Shown here one piece after another: positions 33,866-42,244 of a DNA stretch of 64,000 nt. Within the stretch, counting starts at the first letter, position 1. Every line of letters starts with the position of its first letter. This DNA is from Nocardia iowensis (GTDB lineage Bacteria > Actinomycetota > Actinomycetes > Mycobacteriales > Mycobacteriaceae), in the NCBI RefSeq assembly GCF_019222765.1, contig NZ_CP078145.1:4030001-4094000 (forward strand), read 5' to 3'. A model generated the notes under the pieces. The model was not told the DNA's origin, ran no database searches, and was given only the letters and a program-made list of their open reading frames with translations. The translations under genes and the position numbers were made by a program.

Positions 33866-33871
33866 TAGCGT
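33866..33871 (+). promoter_or_regulatory. Leaderless-type -10 box TAGCGT for the gene at 33879
   Basis: TAGCGT, seven bases, GTG 33879. The seven bases contain GGGGAG but directly abut the start, too close for a ribosome site. Confidence 0.45.
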
Positions 33872-33878
33872 TGGGGAG

Positions 33879-34088
33879 GTGACCAAAAGGACGTTGGACG
33901 AGTTGGTGGCGGGGGAGTTGCCTGCCGGGATTGCCGGGCTGGCGCCTGAGACCAAGGCCGAACTCGCCACGGTGGTGGTGGAGGCCAGGCGCAAGCAGGC
34001 GAAGGATCTCGAAGACGCCGCGTATTCGTTGCTGGATTTCGTGCCTCGCTTCCTGCGCGGTGCGGTGAAGAAGGCGGCCGGGCTGTGA
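33879..34088 (+). CDS. Small helical protein, unknown, coupled to the next gene
   Basis: 69 residues starting MTKRTLDELVAGELPAGIAG, then a charged helical middle (EARRKQAKDLEDAAYS) and an amphipathic C-terminal end (LLDFVPRFLRGAVKKAAGL). No family recognised. The last four bases overlap the start of the next gene (GTGA), so the two proteins are made together and may form a complex. The basic amphipathic tail could bind membrane or partner. Confidence 0.65.
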   Translation: MTKRTLDELVAGELPAGIAGLAPETKAELATVVVEARRKQAKDLEDAAYSLLDFVPRFLRGAVKKAAGL

Positions 34089-34843
34089 CCGACGCGCCCG
34101 CTCGGGCCCAGCTGATCAAGTTGGCTCGCACGCTCGGCGTCCCGGTCGAGCAACTGGCCTACCTCGCCGGTGTCCCCGCCGCGGACCTCAGGGAGTTCCG
34201 ATTCCAGGTCGCCGATCTGCTGTTCGAGAGCCAATCCGGCGGATTGCGCAAAGTGGCGGCCGCGGCCAAGGTGATCCCGAGTCAGGTCATTGCGAAACTG
34301 GTGGGGCGCAACCGGAATGCGCTGCTCGCGGCGCGCATGGCTGGGGTGCTCGAGCCGTCGCACGCGGTGGACGTCGCCAAGCGTCTGCCGGTCGACTTCC
34401 TGGCCGAGGTCGCCCCGCTGCTCGATGCCCGTCGCTCCGCCTATCTCATCGCCGGACTGCCTACCGACACCATCGTCGCCGTAGGCAAACTACTTGCCCA
34501 GCAAGAGGATTGGATCACGCTCGGTGATTTGATGGCCGCCGTCTCCGACGACGCGGTCCGCGGCGCACAGGCGGCCCTCGACGGAACCGCACTGCTGCGC
34601 GCCGCTTTCCTGGTCGACGATGCCGAGCACCTGGAACGAATGGTGGCCCTGGTCTCGGCAGCCAAGCTGGTCGAAATGCTTCGAGCGGCAGCCGAACACG
34701 ATCTGTGGACCGAATACCGCAGCACCCTCGGCGGCCTGTCGGACGCCTCGCTGGAGGTGGTGCGCACCGCGGTAGACCAACTCCCGCCCGAACACCGCGA
34801 CCGCGCACTCGCCGAAATCGCCGACCGCCGCCCCGCCTCTTAG
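34085..34843 (+). CDS. All-helical repeat-like protein, unknown
   Basis: 252 residues, almost wholly alpha-helical and leucine/alanine-rich, with short repeated units (VAKRLPVDFLAEVAPLLDARRSAYLIAGLP, then TIVAVGKLLAQQEDWITLGDLMAAVS) that look like a HEAT- or MgtE-N-like superhelix. No catalytic motif or membrane segment. I do not recognise the family. Starts at GTG 34085 within the stop of the 69-residue gene. Possibly a scaffold or regulator that works with it. Confidence 0.65.
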   Translation: MTDAPARAQLIKLARTLGVPVEQLAYLAGVPAADLREFRFQVADLLFESQSGGLRKVAAAAKVIPSQVIAKLVGRNRNALLAARMAGVLEPSHAVDVAKRLPVDFLAEVAPLLDARRSAYLIAGLPTDTIVAVGKLLAQQEDWITLGDLMAAVSDDAVRGAQAALDGTALLRAAFLVDDAEHLERMVALVSAAKLVEMLRAAAEHDLWTEYRSTLGGLSDASLEVVRTAVDQLPPEHRDRALAEIADRRPAS

Positions 34844-35004
34844 CAACCGGGCGACGTCCGGGTCTCCGGCAGCGCGCCCCGATGACGCGCCGCCGTGCGT
34901 AGTGAGCGCCGGGAATTCAGGTAGTCGAGTACATGCGCCGCAACTGCTCGGCAGGACGACAATGGAGATGTTCGAGTCGTCGGGGCCTATGAGGGATGTG
35001 TGAA

Positions 35005-35991
35005 ATGGTCACCCTGCGTATCGCGACGTTCAACCTGGAAAATTTCGATGAGACGCCCGCTCCCGGACCGCACGAGCCGACCCTGGCGGACCGCATCGCG
35101 GTGATGCGACCACAGATCGACCGCCTCCGCGCTGACATCCTGTGCCTGCAGGAGGTGAACGGACAGGAGCAGCCCGGACAACCACGCGCACTCTTGGCGT
35201 TGGGCGACCTGCTGCAAGGCACCGCACTGGCCGGCTGGGACGTCGTGTCGACGGAGAAGGCCAACGGTGAGGTGTTCGATGAACGCAACCTCGCGGTGGT
35301 CACCTCCTTGCCGATCATCGCGCATGCCCAACTGCTCAACGATCTGGTCGCGGCGCCGATGTATCAGATACTGACCGCGAATCCACCTGCGGCGCAACCG
35401 CAATCGATCGGCATGGAGCGACCGATCCTGCATGTGGAACTCGAGCTGCTCGGTTCGCCGCTGCACGTGATCGTCGTCCATCTGAAGTCGAAGCTGCCCA
35501 CCGATATCACCGGTCAGAAGCTCGATCGCTTCACCTGGCGTGATGCGGGCGCGGCCGCCGAAGGTTCGTTCCTGTCCGCGATGAAGCGGATGAGTCAGGC
35601 GGTGGAGGTCAGGCGGCTGGTCGATCAGATCCTCGATCGGGATCCCGCCGCGCGCATCGTGGTGGCGGGCGATTTCAACTCCACCTTCGACGAAGTGCCG
35701 CTGGTCGCGATCCGCGGCGACGTCGAGGACACCGGCAACGGCGCACTGGCCGGGCGCGTGCTGGTGCCGGTGGAGAACACGGTCCCCGAATCCGCTCGCT
35801 ACACGCTGTTCCACCACGGCAAAGGGCACATGCTCGACCATCTCCTGGTCACCCGTAATCTGCTCGCCAACTATCGCGGTACGGAGATCCACAACGAGCT
35901 GCTGCACGACGAGTCCGTCGACTTCGGGACGGACAAGAAGTATCCCGAGTCCGATCACGCACCGGTCGTCGCGACGTTCGAATTCGCCTGA
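35005..35991 (+). CDS. Endonuclease/exonuclease/phosphatase-family hydrolase
   Basis: 328 residues. EEP motifs: RIATFNLENFDE (metal asparagine/aspartate), ILCLQEVNG (metal glutamate), VIVVHLKSKLP, VVAGDFNSTFDEVP (D-x-N), LDHLLVTRNLL and ESDHAPVVATFEF (S-D-H). All catalytic residues of the DNase I/sphingomyelinase-like fold are present; there is no signal peptide, so it is cytosolic. ATG 35005 follows GAGGGA; ATG 34996 is in frame but overlaps that site. The substrate could be a nucleic acid or phosphodiester. Confidence 0.88.
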   Translation: MVTLRIATFNLENFDETPAPGPHEPTLADRIAVMRPQIDRLRADILCLQEVNGQEQPGQPRALLALGDLLQGTALAGWDVVSTEKANGEVFDERNLAVVTSLPIIAHAQLLNDLVAAPMYQILTANPPAAQPQSIGMERPILHVELELLGSPLHVIVVHLKSKLPTDITGQKLDRFTWRDAGAAAEGSFLSAMKRMSQAVEVRRLVDQILDRDPAARIVVAGDFNSTFDEVPLVAIRGDVEDTGNGALAGRVLVPVENTVPESARYTLFHHGKGHMLDHLLVTRNLLANYRGTEIHNELLHDESVDFGTDKKYPESDHAPVVATFEFA

Positions 35992-35999
35992 TCCGCGGG

Positions 36000-37412
36000 C
36001 TAGGCGACGACGGTCTTCCGACCTGGCATGCATGCCGAGGCGAGCACCATCACGCCCGCCATCACCGCCACCGCGATGAAGACCAGGTGCACAGCGGACG
36101 ACAGCGTCGATGGCGCCGGGTGATCGGTGTCGCCGACCCGCGAGTTCACGATCGCGCCGAAGACGGCGACGCCGACCGCGCTGCCGATGGACCGGGCGAA
36201 CATGTTCGCCGAGGTCACCACACCGCGTTCGGTCCATTCCGCACTGGTCTGCGCCGCGATCAGGGTTGGCGTCGCGACCAGGCCCATGCCGATGCCGATC
36301 GCGAAACACGACGCGGCGACCTGCCACAGCGTCGAGTCCTCGGTGATCAGCAGGGTGGTCGCGGCACCGACGGTCGCCAGCCCGCTGCCGATCAGCGCGG
36401 TCGCCCGGAACCCGATGCGCAGGTACACCTTTCCGGCCTGGGAGGCGGCGATCGGCCAGCCGAGGGTGAGCGCGCCGACGGTGAGTCCGGCGACGAGCGC
36501 GCCGGTGCCGAGCACGCCCTGGGTGAAAGTCGGGACGTACGAAGTCAATCCGAGCAGGATGGCGCCGATGAGCACCGAGACCAGGCTGCTCGCGATGACC
36601 ACGCGGCGGGTGAACACCCACAGCGGCAGAATAGGATTCGCCGCCCGCCGCTCCACCAAACCGAACAGCACCAGCAGCGCCGCACCGCCCACGAAGATGC
36701 CGATGCTCGCGGGCGAGCTCCACGCCCATGCTTGCCCGCCCTCGAGCAAGCCGAGGATCAGCGCACCCGCGCCGACGGTCAACAGGGCGGCGCCGAGATA
36801 GTCCACCCGCTGCTTGTGCCGCGGCGCGCTCTCGGCGAAACTGCGCAGCAGCATCCACCCGGCCAGCGCGGACAGCGGCAGGTTGATCAGGAAGATCCAC
36901 CGCCAGCTGAGGTAATCAGCGAACACGCCGCCCAGCAGCGGCCCCGCCACCGAGGACATCGCCCACACGCTCGCCAGATAGCCCTGCACCTTGGCCCGCT
37001 CGGTCAGCGTGTAGAGGTCGCTCGCGATCGTCATCGTCATCGGCTGAATCGCCCCGGCGCCGATGCCCTGCACCGCGCGGAAGATGATCAGCCCGAGCAT
37101 GCTGGTCGCCAGGCCGCACAGCAGTGACCCGAGGGCGAACACCGCGATCCCGAACAGGATCACCGGCTTACGCCCGACCGTGTCGGCGAGCTTGCCGTAC
37201 ACGGGGACGGTGACCGCCTGCGCCAGCAGATAGATCGAGAACAGCCAGGGGAACTGGGCGAATCCGCCGAGACTGCTGGTGATGGTGAGCACCGCGGTGG
37301 CGATGATGGTGGAATCCAATGCCACCAGTCCGGTCGCCAGCATCAGCGACCCGAGGATGGCGCCACGCTCCGATCGAAGGCCGATGGACGCTGCCGCAGT
37401 CTCGGTCGCCAC
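36000..37412 (-). CDS. MFS drug-type exporter (EmrB/QacA, DHA2-like)
   Basis: 470 residues with about fourteen hydrophobic helices. Motif A-like GKLADTVGRKPVILFGI between helices 2 and 3, motif C-like SVWAMSSVAGPLLGGVFADYLSWRWIFLINLP. TTIATAVL-type start of EmrB (LDSTIIATAVLTITSSLGG). It exports hydrophobic compounds with protons. It starts at GTG 37412 with AAGGGG upstream; an 8-bp inverted repeat lies in its promoter region. It borders the biosynthetic cluster but points away from it, so a role in product export is only possible. Confidence 0.88.
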   Translation of the reverse strand: MATETAAASIGLRSERGAILGSLMLATGLVALDSTIIATAVLTITSSLGGFAQFPWLFSIYLLAQAVTVPVYGKLADTVGRKPVILFGIAVFALGSLLCGLATSMLGLIIFRAVQGIGAGAIQPMTMTIASDLYTLTERAKVQGYLASVWAMSSVAGPLLGGVFADYLSWRWIFLINLPLSALAGWMLLRSFAESAPRHKQRVDYLGAALLTVGAGALILGLLEGGQAWAWSSPASIGIFVGGAALLVLFGLVERRAANPILPLWVFTRRVVIASSLVSVLIGAILLGLTSYVPTFTQGVLGTGALVAGLTVGALTLGWPIAASQAGKVYLRIGFRATALIGSGLATVGAATTLLITEDSTLWQVAASCFAIGIGMGLVATPTLIAAQTSAEWTERGVVTSANMFARSIGSAVGVAVFGAIVNSRVGDTDHPAPSTLSSAVHLVFIAVAVMAGVMVLASACMPGRKTVVA

Positions 37413-37427
37413 GTGCGCGGCCCCTTT

Positions 37428-37458
37428 CGTTCGTTCGACTAACCACCATCAACGAACG
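37428..37458 (-). promoter_or_regulatory. Inverted repeat upstream of the MFS exporter
   Basis: CGTTCGTT at 37428-37435 and AACGAACG at 37451-37458, a perfect 8-bp pair 15 bases apart, 16 bases before the exporter start. A likely regulator binding site for that gene. Confidence 0.5.
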
Positions 37459-37739
37459 TATCCCTGCGACAGCTATTCCCGCATGGAATTTTCCCGGCGC
37501 TCGACTGCCGATTAGGTCATCACACGGGCGTCCGGGGGCCGCCGATCGGCCGGAGTCGGCACCGAGCGCTCGGTCTCCGTCGCGTGGGGCGCTGTTGGGC
37601 GGCGGTACATAGGAAGTTGGACAGATGCACACTTGCGGCAAACATTCAGCAATCAAATTGACGTGACGCGGCGTTCCACTGAACTGTGCGGAAAGTTTCC
37701 GGCAGTTGAATGCCATGCGGTGAATGGTTAACGACGTTT

Positions 37740-37761
37740 GTCCGACTTACCGAAATCGGAC
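37740..37761. repeat. Inverted repeat GTCCGA-N10-TCGGAC
   Basis: Perfect 6-bp arms, with flanking TTT/AAA extending the symmetry (one bulge). Possible operator in the cluster control region. Confidence 0.4.
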
Positions 37762-37799
37762 GAAAAAACAGCCCGAATGGGACTTTCCACCCCCGCTGC

Positions 37800-37822
37800 A
37801 TACGGAGGTATTTACTCCGTAT
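37800..37822. promoter_or_regulatory. Inverted repeat ATACGGAG-N7-CTCCGTAT
   Basis: Perfect 8-bp arms around GTATTTA, 23 bp in all, the usual size of a dimeric regulator site. The most regular repeat in the cluster control region. Confidence 0.5.
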
Positions 37823-37866
37823 ATACCCGGTGTCCCAGCTCACAGGCGCTTCCAGGTGGAAGCTGT

Positions 37867-37897
37867 AGACAGTTCTCTCAGTACGGTTGTACTGTCT
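37867..37897. promoter_or_regulatory. Nested inverted repeats AGACAGT...ACTGTCT
   Basis: Outer 7-bp arms at 37867-37873 and 37891-37897; inside them CAGTAC-GGTT-GTACTG at 37879-37894 is a second perfect palindrome sharing the right arm. The two alternative pairings could be alternative binding sites or RNA folds. Confidence 0.45.
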
Positions 37898-38077
37898 GCC
37901 GATGTGTTCAGGACGGCTTCGTAGGTAGGTGATGTCAGAGCTCGGGCAGTAGCGCGAATTGACTGATGTTTTCCCAGCCTCGGAGTGAGTAGTTGTCCTA
38001 GCGTGAGGGCGCGGACGACCCCAATCAATTCATAGGTAACAAGACCGACCCGACCGGACAGTGAACGGGGCCTCCCG

Positions 38078-38914
38078 ATGGAAATCTTCTGCATAATTCT
38101 GCTTGTTTATCTAGTCTTCGCGGAGCCATTCTTCGAGATATTCTCGGTCCGCGTCTTCACGCGGGAATTCGGGGAGCGAACCGATGCGCGCGTCCGCCTG
38201 TATCAGGGTGGCGTCTTCCGGACCTGGGCTACCTTGGCCGTCATCCTCGTCGCGTTCGCCGTCAGCGGCACCTCGGTGCACGAGCTCGGGCTGACGCACT
38301 TCGACTTCTCGATCTTCCGTGGGTTCTCGCTCGCCGAGAAGATCATCAGCCTGGCCATCGTCACCGTCTACGTGTCGTATCTGCTTGGTCCCGTGCTGAT
38401 TCCGCTGGTCGGCGGTCGCGCGGGCCGGGACTGGATCGCGCGCAAGATCGAGTACGTCGTCTTCATCACGCCGGAAACCTCCATCGAGCGGTTCTGGTGG
38501 CTCGCGAACTCGTTCAGCACGCCTGCCGAGGAGATCGTCTACCGCGGCTTCACCATCTACGCGGTCGCGCTGCTGTGGCCGGACCTGCCGTTCTGGATCC
38601 TGATCATCGTTGCCGGTGGCGTCATCGATGGGCTGCGGCACGGATTCCGGCCGGCCGTCTCGGCCCAGGTGATATTCGGCGGCGTGGCACTCGCGCTGGC
38701 CTACAAATTGACCGGTGCGATCTGGCCGACCATCGCGGTCAAGCTATTCCACGACCTGCGCGTTCTGGCGTTCCCGCTGGCCCAGGCTCGGCGCAATCTG
38801 GCCGAACGCGGATTGTCCGAGATTCCCGGGAAAACATTGACCGACCAAGAAGTCCCCGCCGTCGCGGACAAATCTGGTAATTCAGTCGAGCCCCGTACTT
38901 CTGTTTCTACGTAG
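38078..38914 (+). CDS. CPBP-family intramembrane protease, first gene of the cluster
   Basis: 278 residues with about seven hydrophobic helices. The CPBP (Rce1-like) glutamic protease motifs are present: EEIVYRGF (EExxxR), a DGLRHGFRP stretch and HDLRVLAF near the C-terminus; the polar tail from about 235 is cytosolic. Family members process prenylated or secreted peptides or confer bacteriocin immunity. It is 15 bases before PKS1 and surely co-transcribed, an unusual partner for a PKS-NRPS. Possible roles are maturation, self-protection or membrane anchoring of the pathway; none is shown. Confidence 0.82.
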   Translation: MEIFCIILLVYLVFAEPFFEIFSVRVFTREFGERTDARVRLYQGGVFRTWATLAVILVAFAVSGTSVHELGLTHFDFSIFRGFSLAEKIISLAIVTVYVSYLLGPVLIPLVGGRAGRDWIARKIEYVVFITPETSIERFWWLANSFSTPAEEIVYRGFTIYAVALLWPDLPFWILIIVAGGVIDGLRHGFRPAVSAQVIFGGVALALAYKLTGAIWPTIAVKLFHDLRVLAFPLAQARRNLAERGLSEIPGKTLTDQEVPAVADKSGNSVEPRTSVST

Positions 38915-38929
38915 TAGGGATAGTGCTAG

Positions 38930-41900
38930 ATGTCTGCAGAAATGGCCCGTCGGACGGCGGACGAGATCAGTATGTTTCTCACCGAAACCCTCGGCGAGTT
39001 ATTGGACATCGCTACCGATGATGTCGCCCTGACCGAGCCGTTCTCGAGCTTCGGGCTCACCTCCGCGGTGGCACTGGTTTTCGTCGGCAAGGTGTCCACT
39101 TGGTGGGGTAAACCGCTGCCGCCGGATCTCCCGTGGGAGTACCCGACCGTGCATGCCCTGGCCGAGGGGCTTGCGGCGGCGCAGGACAGCACTGACCCGG
39201 CGCCGCTGGACGGCGCGGATCGGGAGCCCGAAGTCGGGGGGCGCCCGATTCGCGCCGATACCGCGCAGGAACCGGTGGCGATAATCGGCATCGGCTGCGC
39301 GTTCCCCGGGCTGCGCGGACCCGAGCAGCTGTGGGAAACGCTGTGGCACGGCCGGGAATTGGTCGGCGAAGCGCCTGCGGCCAGGCACGACTGGCCACCG
39401 TCGGGCAACGCGGACCGCGAGCAGCGGCGCCGCGCGTGGTTCGGCTCCTTCCTCGATGATCCCTATGCCTTCGACGCCAACTATTTCGGCATCGCCGACG
39501 CCGAGGCCGCGGCCATGGATCCGCAGCATCGGCTGCTCGCCGAAACGGTGGCGGATGCCTTCGAAGACGCCGGCGTGCCGGTGGAACGGCTGGCCGGGAC
39601 CGCGACCGGCACTTTTGTCGGGATCACGGCAGGTGACTACGCGCGGGGCATGGGTGACGCCGCGGAGTCCGGGCTGCCGATCGCCGCCGTCACCGGCAAT
39701 GCCAGCAGTATCGCGGCCAACCGGTTGTCGTATCTCTACGACCTGCGTGGCCCGAGCGTCAGCGTGGACACCGCCTGCTCGTCGTCGCTGGTCGCGCTGC
39801 ACATGGCGCTGCGCAGCCTGCACGACGGCGACTGCGATGTCGCGGTGGTCGGCGGGGTCAACATGACCCTCGACCCGCGGGTCACCGAGTCGCTGGCCGA
39901 CGCGGGGATGATGGCCGCCGACGGACGATGCAAGACCTTCGACGATCGCGCCGACGGATACGTTCGTGGCGAGGGCAGCGCCGCGGTGGTACTGAAGCCG
40001 CTCGCGCAGGCCGAGCAGGACGGCGACCGGGTCTACGCCGTGCTCCTGGGTTCCGCGATAAACCAAGACGGTCGTACCAATGGGCTGACCGCGCCGAGCT
40101 ACCAGTCCCAGGTCGACGTGCTGCGCCGCGCCTACCGGCGGGCCGGGGTGAATCCCGGCGACGTGCAGTACATCGAGGCGCACGGCACCGGCACCATCCT
40201 CGGCGACGCCATCGAAGCGCGGGCACTCGGCGCCGTCTTCGTCGAAAACCGGGGCGGTGACGAGAAATTCCTCGTCGGTTCGGCCAAGACGGTGGTCGGT
40301 CACCTCGAAGCCGCCGCAGGCATCACCGGGTTGGTCAAGACCGCCCTCGCGTTGCACCACGGCCAGGTGCCCGCCAACCTGAACTTCGAATCGCCCAGCA
40401 AGCACATCGCTTTCGACGACCTGCCGTTCGATGTCCCCGCCGCGAACCAGTCGTGGCCGCGGCATCAGGGCCGCGCGCTGGCGGGGGTGAGCTCCTTCGG
40501 CTTCGGCGGCACCAACGCGCACGCCGTGCTGACCGGCGCACCGGCAAAGGCGTCCCACCTCCCGACCCCCACTCCACCCGAAAAGCCGTACCTGGTCAGC
40601 ATTTCCGGTCGAAGCGAGCAATCGACCCTCGACCTGGTCGACAGCTGGATCGACGTGCTTCGCGACGGAACCGCGCCGCCGATCGCCGAACTCGCGCAGA
40701 CCTCGACCGCGCGACGGGCCCAGCACCCCTTCCGCGTTGCCGTGGCCGCCCGCAATCACGCCGACCTGGCCGAGCAGCTCACCGCGATCTCCGGCGGTTC
40801 GCTGCCGCTCGGCGCGGCGGCGGGCCGGGTGCCGCGCAGTGGGCCCGGCAAGGTCGGCTTCGTCTTCACCGGGCAGGGCAACCAGTGGCTCGGCATGGGG
40901 CGCAAGCTGATTCGGCACCAGCCCGCCTTCCGCGACGCATTGCTCGCGGTCGACCGGGAGCTGCGCATCGCGCTCGGCTGGTCGACCTTCGCCGTGCTCG
41001 ACCGCGGTCGCGACGACGAAGCACTCGCCGACACCGGCACCGCGCAACCGGTGCTCTTCGCATTGCAGGTCGCGTTGGCGACGCTGTGGCGATCGTGGGG
41101 GATCACACCAGCCGCCGTCGTCGGACACAGCGTCGGCGAAGTCGCCGCCGCCCATGTCTGCGGTGCGATCGATCTGCGCACCGCGGCACAGATCATCGCG
41201 ACGCGGGCCAAAGCGACCGCGCGCCTGCGGGACAACGGCTGCATGGCGGTGGTCAACCTACCCGCCACGGAACTCGAACTGCCGCAACGCGTTTACCAGG
41301 CGGGCACCAACGGCCCGAAGTGGACGCTGATCTCGGGCAATACCGGCGCGGTGGACGCACTGCTTGCCCGGCTGGACGGCGAGCAGGTCATGACCCGCCG
41401 CCTACCCGGCCGCTACGCCTTCCACTCGCCGCTGATGCGGGACTGCCTGCCGGAGTTCGCGGCCGACATGCCGTGCATCCAACCCCGCGAGGGTGACATC
41501 CCGTTCTATTCGACGGTCACCGGTGGCCGACTCGACGGCGCGCAGCTGAACGGCCTCTACTGGACCGACCAGGTGGTGCGGCCGGTGCAGTTCGCCGAGG
41601 CGGTCGGCGCCATGATCGACGCCAACGTCAGCTCCTTCATCGAGATCGGCCCGCACCCCGCACTCAACGGCATGCTGAAAAGCCTGCTCCGCCACCATGA
41701 GCGGGCCGGAATCGCGGTGCCGTCGCTGGTCCGTGACGTCGACGACCTCGCGGTGATGCTGTCGGCCCTCGGCGAACTGCACGTGCGCGGGCACGAGGTG
41801 CGCTGGTCCGGCGTGGACGCGGTGCAACGGCCGTTGGCGCGGTTGCCGCTGTACCCGTTCGACCGCAAGTCGTACCGGGTCGTCGGGGGCGTGCCGAGCG

Positions 41901-42244
41901 TCACCGCCGCACCGGTGTCACGCGCGTCGACGGATCTGTTCACCGCCGACACCGACTATGTCGCGCCGCGCACCGAATACGAGCAGGTCGTCGCCGAGAT
42001 GTGGGCGGAGCTGCTTGGACTGGAGCAGGTCGGCGTCTTCGAGAACTTCTTCCGCATCGGCGGGCATTCGCTGGCCGCCACCCAGTTCGTCCGCAGACTC
42101 CGCGAACTCTTCGAGATCGAGTTCGCCCTCCGGCGCATGTTGCAGGAGCCGACCGTCGCCCAGGTGGCGGCGGCGCTGGAGGAGCTCATGGTCGAACAAG
42201 CCGATGCCGCCCTTTTGGAGAGCGATCATGAACTCACCGGCTAG
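38930..42244 (+). CDS. PKS1: ACP-KS-AT-T polyketide synthase
   Basis: 1104 residues. Residues 8-85 form an ACP (FGLTSAVAL, carrier Ser45; LPPDLPWEYPTVHALA) of the kind that accepts acyl chains from acyl-AMP ligases. KS at about 115-545: DTACSSS (Cys283), EAHGTGT, GHLEAAAG. AT at about 640-920: GQGNQW, GHSVGE (Ser734), YAFH at 829-832; GHSVGE favours malonyl, while YAFH mixes the malonyl (HAFH) and methylmalonyl (YASH) codes. C-terminal carrier at about 1010-1085 with IGGHSLAATQF (Ser1047), an NRPS-style motif suited to hand-over to the next C domain. No KR, DH or ER. Overlaps NRPS1 by 17 bases. Confidence 0.93.
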   Translation: MSAEMARRTADEISMFLTETLGELLDIATDDVALTEPFSSFGLTSAVALVFVGKVSTWWGKPLPPDLPWEYPTVHALAEGLAAAQDSTDPAPLDGADREPEVGGRPIRADTAQEPVAIIGIGCAFPGLRGPEQLWETLWHGRELVGEAPAARHDWPPSGNADREQRRRAWFGSFLDDPYAFDANYFGIADAEAAAMDPQHRLLAETVADAFEDAGVPVERLAGTATGTFVGITAGDYARGMGDAAESGLPIAAVTGNASSIAANRLSYLYDLRGPSVSVDTACSSSLVALHMALRSLHDGDCDVAVVGGVNMTLDPRVTESLADAGMMAADGRCKTFDDRADGYVRGEGSAAVVLKPLAQAEQDGDRVYAVLLGSAINQDGRTNGLTAPSYQSQVDVLRRAYRRAGVNPGDVQYIEAHGTGTILGDAIEARALGAVFVENRGGDEKFLVGSAKTVVGHLEAAAGITGLVKTALALHHGQVPANLNFESPSKHIAFDDLPFDVPAANQSWPRHQGRALAGVSSFGFGGTNAHAVLTGAPAKASHLPTPTPPEKPYLVSISGRSEQSTLDLVDSWIDVLRDGTAPPIAELAQTSTARRAQHPFRVAVAARNHADLAEQLTAISGGSLPLGAAAGRVPRSGPGKVGFVFTGQGNQWLGMGRKLIRHQPAFRDALLAVDRELRIALGWSTFAVLDRGRDDEALADTGTAQPVLFALQVALATLWRSWGITPAAVVGHSVGEVAAAHVCGAIDLRTAAQIIATRAKATARLRDNGCMAVVNLPATELELPQRVYQAGTNGPKWTLISGNTGAVDALLARLDGEQVMTRRLPGRYAFHSPLMRDCLPEFAADMPCIQPREGDIPFYSTVTGGRLDGAQLNGLYWTDQVVRPVQFAEAVGAMIDANVSSFIEIGPHPALNGMLKSLLRHHERAGIAVPSLVRDVDDLAVMLSALGELHVRGHEVRWSGVDAVQRPLARLPLYPFDRKSYRVVGGVPSVTAAPVSRASTDLFTADTDYVAPRTEYEQVVAEMWAELLGLEQVGVFENFFRIGGHSLAATQFVRRLRELFEIEFALRRMLQEPTVAQVAAALEELMVEQADAALLESDHELTG

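Larger units (their letters stand above)
37413..38077. other. 665-base repeat-rich control region between exporter and biosynthetic cluster
   Basis: No convincing gene. From about 37600 the GC content falls well below the neighbours. It contains four separate inverted repeats (listed individually) and ends directly before the first gene of the cluster. It probably holds the divergent promoters for the exporter and the 26-kb operon; I could not fix a -10/-35 pair. Short open frames here have no homologues that I recognise. Confidence 0.6.

Noticed and set aside
34987..36900. 637-codon antisense open frame over the EEP hydrolase, extending out of frame under the exporter gene
   Set aside because: No family motifs; both overlapped genes have intact catalytic or transport signatures.
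36000..37412. MFS exporter counted as part of the biosynthetic operon
   Set aside because: It is transcribed away from the cluster behind its own promoter region, and the cluster has its own ABC exporter.
37740..37897. Palindromes considered as a CRISPR-like or insertion-element end array
   Set aside because: The repeats differ in sequence, have no regular spacing, and there is no transposase gene or target duplication.
37840..38094. Short minus-strand open frame in the cluster control region
   Set aside because: Overlaps the start of the first cluster gene, no ribosome site, no family resemblance.
39000..41155. 718-codon frame antisense to PKS1
   Set aside because: Shadow of the KS-AT coding sequence, no recognisable domain.
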